Source: Dehalococcoidia bacterium (lineage in GTDB: Bacteria; Chloroflexota; Dehalococcoidia; Lucifugimonadales; UBA3495). From it: a DNA stretch of 64,000 nt. The notes beneath the pieces were generated by a model that had not been told where the DNA came from, made no database searches, and was given only the letters and a program-made list of their open reading frames with translations. Shown piece by piece: positions 60,794-64,000 of the stretch; the first letter of the stretch is position 1, and each line of letters begins with the position of its first letter. The translations under genes were made by a program, and so were the position numbers. Location: contig DPHC01000005.1 in NCBI GenBank assembly GCA_003523055.1, positions 3,820-67,819 of the forward strand. Reading direction: 5' to 3'.

Positions 60794-62224
60794 TTATTCT
60801 GGTTTGGCCAATACCAAGTAATTTCCTTTAATAAACCGTCCCATTTTTTGGTACATAGCACCTTCTTTAATTTCCCACACATTCATAATTGGGAACATTT
60901 TTAAAGACAACAAGTAAACTAATGCAGCTATACCAATTATTCCTACTACCATAAATATGTCCCAGATATCAGGCATAACCGCCTCTGGAACTACAGTTAT
61001 AGATATTTCGTAAATCTGTTCAACGCCTGCGTTAAATGCTCCAACGAAGTGTCTAATATTCCACATCAAGGCCCCAAACAATACAAATACTCCTGCCAAT
61101 GGAGCTCCCCAGGCAGAACGGCGTACTGGGTTCCAAACCAGTAATCCGAACGGAATTATGAAACTACCCAGTGCATTAAGTAAGAATACCCAAAAATACA
61201 CATCTGAATACAAATATTTTATGATATTTATCTCAACTTCCATTCTCCCATACCAAAACGTGATAAAGAAAGCGAACGTATGATAAGCCCATAAAAGAGA
61301 CAATCCTAACAGTATTTTACTAGCCGACCAAAAAGGAGAATCACCTATGAAATTTCCGTATCCACCCCAGCGTTTATATATGAATAATATGATCAGAATT
61401 ATTGCCAACGAAGTTTGAAATCCCATCAAAGTATATATAGCAGGAAAAATCGAATCTTTCCATCCGGCAATGAAGCTCATACCCAAATCTGTAGCTACCA
61501 AAAATTGAACAAATGGTAACATCAGGAAATATATTCCTCCAAATGAACCTATTGCCGCCTGTAGTACTAACCATTGCTTCTTTGAGCCATTCCATCTGCC
61601 AGCTATAATCGTATAAAATCTTTTTTTCAACCCTGTAACGTTCTTCAATGCTGCTGACATATCTGGCGTCGCTGACAAGATCAAAATCAAACAACTGATC
61701 ACAGGCAACGCAAACATAGCTGCAGTTTCCCAAAAGTGTGGAGCTCCCCATGGTACTTGAATCCACAGAGTTCTCCTAACATCCAAAGAATGGTGTCCCA
61801 TAGGGTAAGGATTAGCAATTGCAGGTATCATCAGCATTAAAGGTATATATAAGACGAAATTTACAATTCCGACGATTGCGAATAATTCTGCTATTCTTGT
61901 TAATGGTCTACGCCAGTGACTTTTTATAATTCTAAAAGCAACTGCAACAAGCGGAGCAGGTGCGGTAACCATAAACACAAAAGAAAAAGCAGCCATATAA
62001 TAACCCCAAGGTTCGTAACTAGCGAACCCTGACATTGAATATTTTGCGATAAAACCTATTACACCTAAAACTGATAGTGCTGCAGTAATAACAATCCATA
62101 ATTTAAGCCCACTTACAGTTGTGGCCTTGGAAGGTAATTCTGCTAAGTCTTCCTTATCTGGGAAGACCCACATATTTTTGTAATGATGATTAAGAGTTTT
62201 TAATTCATCCATGTGACTAGTCAT
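60794..62224 (-). CDS. Second NrfD-type membrane subunit of alternative complex III
   Basis: A 476-residue polytopic protein of the NrfD family, with about ten TM helices, but diverged from the ActC next to it. It has APLVAVAFRIIKSHWRRPLTR, LWIQVPWGAPHFWETAAMFA, LILSATPDMSAALKNVTG and FPIMNVWEIKEGAM. In standard complexes a second NrfD protein (ActF) lies after ActE; here it precedes ActC, so it may be a moved ActF or an extra copy. Its ATG overlaps the ferredoxin gene's end by 8 bp. ATG 62215 is an alternative start. Confidence 0.88.
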   Translation of the reverse strand: MTSHMDELKTLNHHYKNMWVFPDKEDLAELPSKATTVSGLKLWIVITAALSVLGVIGFIAKYSMSGFASYEPWGYYMAAFSFVFMVTAPAPLVAVAFRIIKSHWRRPLTRIAELFAIVGIVNFVLYIPLMLMIPAIANPYPMGHHSLDVRRTLWIQVPWGAPHFWETAAMFALPVISCLILILSATPDMSAALKNVTGLKKRFYTIIAGRWNGSKKQWLVLQAAIGSFGGIYFLMLPFVQFLVATDLGMSFIAGWKDSIFPAIYTLMGFQTSLAIILIILFIYKRWGGYGNFIGDSPFWSASKILLGLSLLWAYHTFAFFITFWYGRMEVEINIIKYLYSDVYFWVFLLNALGSFIIPFGLLVWNPVRRSAWGAPLAGVFVLFGALMWNIRHFVGAFNAGVEQIYEISITVVPEAVMPDIWDIFMVVGIIGIAALVYLLSLKMFPIMNVWEIKEGAMYQKMGRFIKGNYLVLAKPE

Positions 62225-62978
62225 GCTCCATTTGGAATTGTTCTACTTTCTTCAGATATATAACACTAGGATCAGTGCCAATTTCTTCTAATAACCTGTA
62301 GCCTCTGGAGTCTCCATGATCATCGCCTCTGATTTCTTCAAAATACTCATGTATTTCGTCTTGTTCATTGTTTTGATCCCCAAACATTAATGCATTAGTA
62401 GGGCAAGCCTGAACGCAAGCGGGCATATAATTTCTTGCCGCCATTATCTTATCATTCAGCTTAGTTCTTTCTCTTCTTTCAACAGTTACTTCAGCTCTTC
62501 GTATCCTTTGAACACAAAAAGAGCATTTTTCTGTAATTCCTCTAGTTCGTACCGTTACATCTGGATTAAGTTGATTTTGCAATCTTTCCGGCCATTGAGG
62601 CTCCCAAAAATTGAAGAATCTAACCTGATAAGTGCAGTTATTAATACAATATCTAGTTCCAACACACCTATTATATACTTGAACATTCAATCCTTGATCA
62701 TTATGGTAAGTTGCATAAACTGGGCAGACTGGCTCACAAGGAGCATTACCACAATGCTGGCACATAACTGGTAAATACCTAGCTCTTACATCGGGGAAAT
62801 CACCCTCCCAATATCTCTCAATTCTGATCCACTCAAAGGCTCTTTTTTGCATAAATAAATCTTTGGTATTAATCGGTAAGTTATTTTCTGCCTGGCATGC
62901 CACTACACAAGCCTGGCAACCCGTACATTTGTCTAAATCGACAACCATGCCCCATTTATGATCTACTTTAACTACCAT
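62217..62978 (-). CDS. actB: Alternative complex III iron-sulfur subunit (ferredoxin part of ActB)
   Basis: A 253-residue protein with motifs for up to four Fe-S clusters: Cys18/21/24/28 in KCTGCQACVVACQ, CQHCGNAPCEPVCP, CVGTRYCINNC, and KCSFCVQRI with a late CVQACP. It corresponds to the C-terminal ferredoxin half of the usual ActB fusion, which relays electrons from NrfD-bound quinol. GAGGA lies 7 nt before its own ATG, 24 bp after the stop of the molybdopterin-like gene. This confirms it is a separate gene here. Confidence 0.92.
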   Translation of the reverse strand: MVVKVDHKWGMVVDLDKCTGCQACVVACQAENNLPINTKDLFMQKRAFEWIRIERYWEGDFPDVRARYLPVMCQHCGNAPCEPVCPVYATYHNDQGLNVQVYNRCVGTRYCINNCTYQVRFFNFWEPQWPERLQNQLNPDVTVRTRGITEKCSFCVQRIRRAEVTVERRERTKLNDKIMAARNYMPACVQACPTNALMFGDQNNEQDEIHEYFEEIRGDDHGDSRGYRLLEEIGTDPSVIYLKKVEQFQMEHD

Positions 62979-63002
62979 GAAATCTTCCTCATTGACTTTT
63001 AT

Positions 63003-64000
63003 TTAATGGTTATTACCATCTGGCGATGTGGTTTTTATCAATTTTTCGCCTTCTGTAAACCCAATTTCCCTTGACTCAAAGTCTCCCTCAAATTTAGCTA
63101 TCCGCAAGCTAGTATTTGTATTAATAACGTTAACTTTAGTAGCTGCCCATGCCAATGATCCAGTTTCATCAACTTTATGATTTTCTAACATGTCCAGTAC
63201 GTTGGCACTCTCTCCATCCAATCTGTTCGTAGCATAAGAGCTCCCTATAGTTCTTCCTTGACCTAATGGGATACTGATAACTTCTGGAGGTTGAGCCGGG
63301 CTTAAAAATGCGACACCCTGAATCTCAAAGTTCTCTGATTGCACTTTCAAAACATCGCCTTCTTGAATGCCCATGTCATTAGCTTTTTTCTCGTTAATTT
63401 CGACCCATGTTTGCCATGCTATAGAAGTTACTGGGTCTGGAGTAGCCTGAGCCCATGGAATATCTCCATTTCTTCCATCTAGTAATGAATTATGTTCAAA
63501 CGGGACTAAATAAAATTCTCCTATAGATTGAACAGCAGCACCTTTATCTTTAGCCACTACATTGCTCACAATATTGCTTGTATCTACAGAACCTGATTCA
63601 GTCGCACTTTCATCCCACCATCCACCTTGTTTTAACAGGTTGTTCCAAAATTCTTGTTTAGTCGATCCTGATACGGAACCTCTATTTAAATCAAATAATT
63701 GATCCGACATTGATTTCATAGCTTCTTGTAGAGTTTTCCATGGTAAGTTGCTATCTTTACCTAAATCTTGAGCAACCGATAACATCACATCACTCGAACT
63801 CCTAGGGTCTAAATCACTTAACGGATTCACTATTGGTTGCTGAATCCCGATTACTTGATACCCTGAAGCAGGTTCTGGAATGTCATCTCCCCATTCTTCC
63901 ATGAAGTTTCGATCAGGGAGTATTAAATTCGACAAATTATTAGTCTCGTTCATTAAATAGTCAAAACTAACCAGGTAAACATCTTCGTCTTCAAGGGCTT
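63003..64000 (-). CDS. actB: Molybdopterin-oxidoreductase-like part of ActB, 3' part only
   Basis: Only the C-terminal 330 or so residues are inside the window; the frame is open to the right edge, where ALEDEDVYLVSFDYLMNETN runs past the only local ATG. The text LILPDRNFMEEWGDDIPEP, QQPIVNPLSDLDPRSSSDV and the C-terminal barrel (GIQEGDVLKVQSENFEIQGV, PLGQGRTIG) match the domain of ActB that resembles molybdopterin enzymes but usually holds no cofactor. The stop at 63003 separates it from the ferredoxin gene. Confidence 0.9.
   Translation of the reverse strand, partial: ALEDEDVYLVSFDYLMNETNNLSNLILPDRNFMEEWGDDIPEPASGYQVIGIQQPIVNPLSDLDPRSSSDVMLSVAQDLGKDSNLPWKTLQEAMKSMSDQLFDLNRGSVSGSTKQEFWNNLLKQGGWWDESATESGSVDTSNIVSNVVAKDKGAAVQSIGEFYLVPFEHNSLLDGRNGDIPWAQATPDPVTSIAWQTWVEINEKKANDMGIQEGDVLKVQSENFEIQGVAFLSPAQPPEVISIPLGQGRTIGSSYATNRLDGESANVLDMLENHKVDETGSLAWAATKVNVINTNTSLRIAKFEGDFESREIGFTEGEKLIKTTSPDGNNH

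Noticed and set aside
61374..61766. 130-residue minus-strand frame inside the NrfD gene
   Set aside because: It overlaps a clear membrane subunit in another frame and shows no domain.

Overview
The window is AT-rich (by eye about mid-30s % GC) and gene-dense. It carries roughly 70 protein genes on both strands, three tRNA genes and a few decayed genes. The gene content points to a marine Chloroflexota bacterium of the SAR202/Dehalococcoidia-related type. This is inference from content: alternative complex III with cytochrome c maturation genes, luciferase-like flavin/F420 oxidoreductases, CaiB/BaiF CoA-transferases, enolase-superfamily enzymes, monocarboxylate-type MFS carriers, fumarylacetoacetase-fold and dienelactone hydrolases, and a reductive-dehalogenase-like Fe-S protein. 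There is no rRNA, CRISPR array, integrase or intact insertion sequence. Several convergent gene pairs abut or overlap at their 3' ends, as in a streamlined genome.

Region by region: 1-5.4 kb holds the 5' part of mazG, a Lit/TIGR01906-type membrane protein, a CDGSH iron-sulfur protein, a nitroreductase remnant, two small alpha/beta proteins, a lipoprotein nuclease, a zinc-ribbon protein, a leucine-type dehydrogenase and a cyclophilin. 5.4-8.5 kb is a minus-strand rsmI-MFS-nucleoside hydrolase operon. 8.6-11.8 kb has a ThDP enzyme and then a cytosolic reductive-dehalogenase/QueG-like protein with its own promoter and terminator. 11.9-15.5 kb holds an unknown acidic protein, a GNAT acetyltransferase, a pentapeptide-repeat/TIR protein and an enolase-superfamily enzyme. 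15.5-17.6 kb is coaX-coaBC. 17.5-24.5 kb is a catabolic stretch: two luciferase-like oxidoreductases, an alpha/beta hydrolase, a CoA-transferase, a split ThDP decarboxylase and a dienelactone hydrolase, with tRNA-Gln and tRNA-Pro between them.

25-32.1 kb is core physiology: ftsH, hflK-hflC, sucC-sucD and tRNA-Gly, with an acyltransferase remnant between ftsH and hflK. 32.1-40.9 kb has a ketopantoate-reductase family protein, serA, a second alpha/beta hydrolase, an Ldh2-type dehydrogenase, an M42 peptidase, a six-repeat NHL protein, a GlcG-like protein and a beta-hydroxyacid dehydrogenase. 40.9-44.5 kb has a DUF4349 lipoprotein, then a formylglycine-generating enzyme directly followed by its probable client, a Cys-type sulfatase. 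44.5-53.9 kb has two SDRs, a second beta-hydroxyacid dehydrogenase, two MFS carriers, a TPR protein, nadE, a methyltransferase, a carboxymuconolactone-decarboxylase-like protein and a FAH-fold hydrolase.

53.9-64 kb is one long minus-strand respiratory block. It runs from actB (split into a molybdopterin-like part, cut by the window edge, and a ferredoxin part) through two NrfD-type membrane subunits, actD and a lipoprotein cytochrome c. It then continues into ccmH, ccmF, two small membrane genes and a TlpA/CcmG thioredoxin. The quinol-oxidising complex and the machinery that attaches its haems are therefore probably made together.

The points most worth a second look are the cytosolic reductive-dehalogenase-like protein, the Lit homologue, the pentapeptide/TIR protein, the split actB with tandem NrfD genes, and an MFS gene whose conserved N-terminus lies upstream of any normal start codon.
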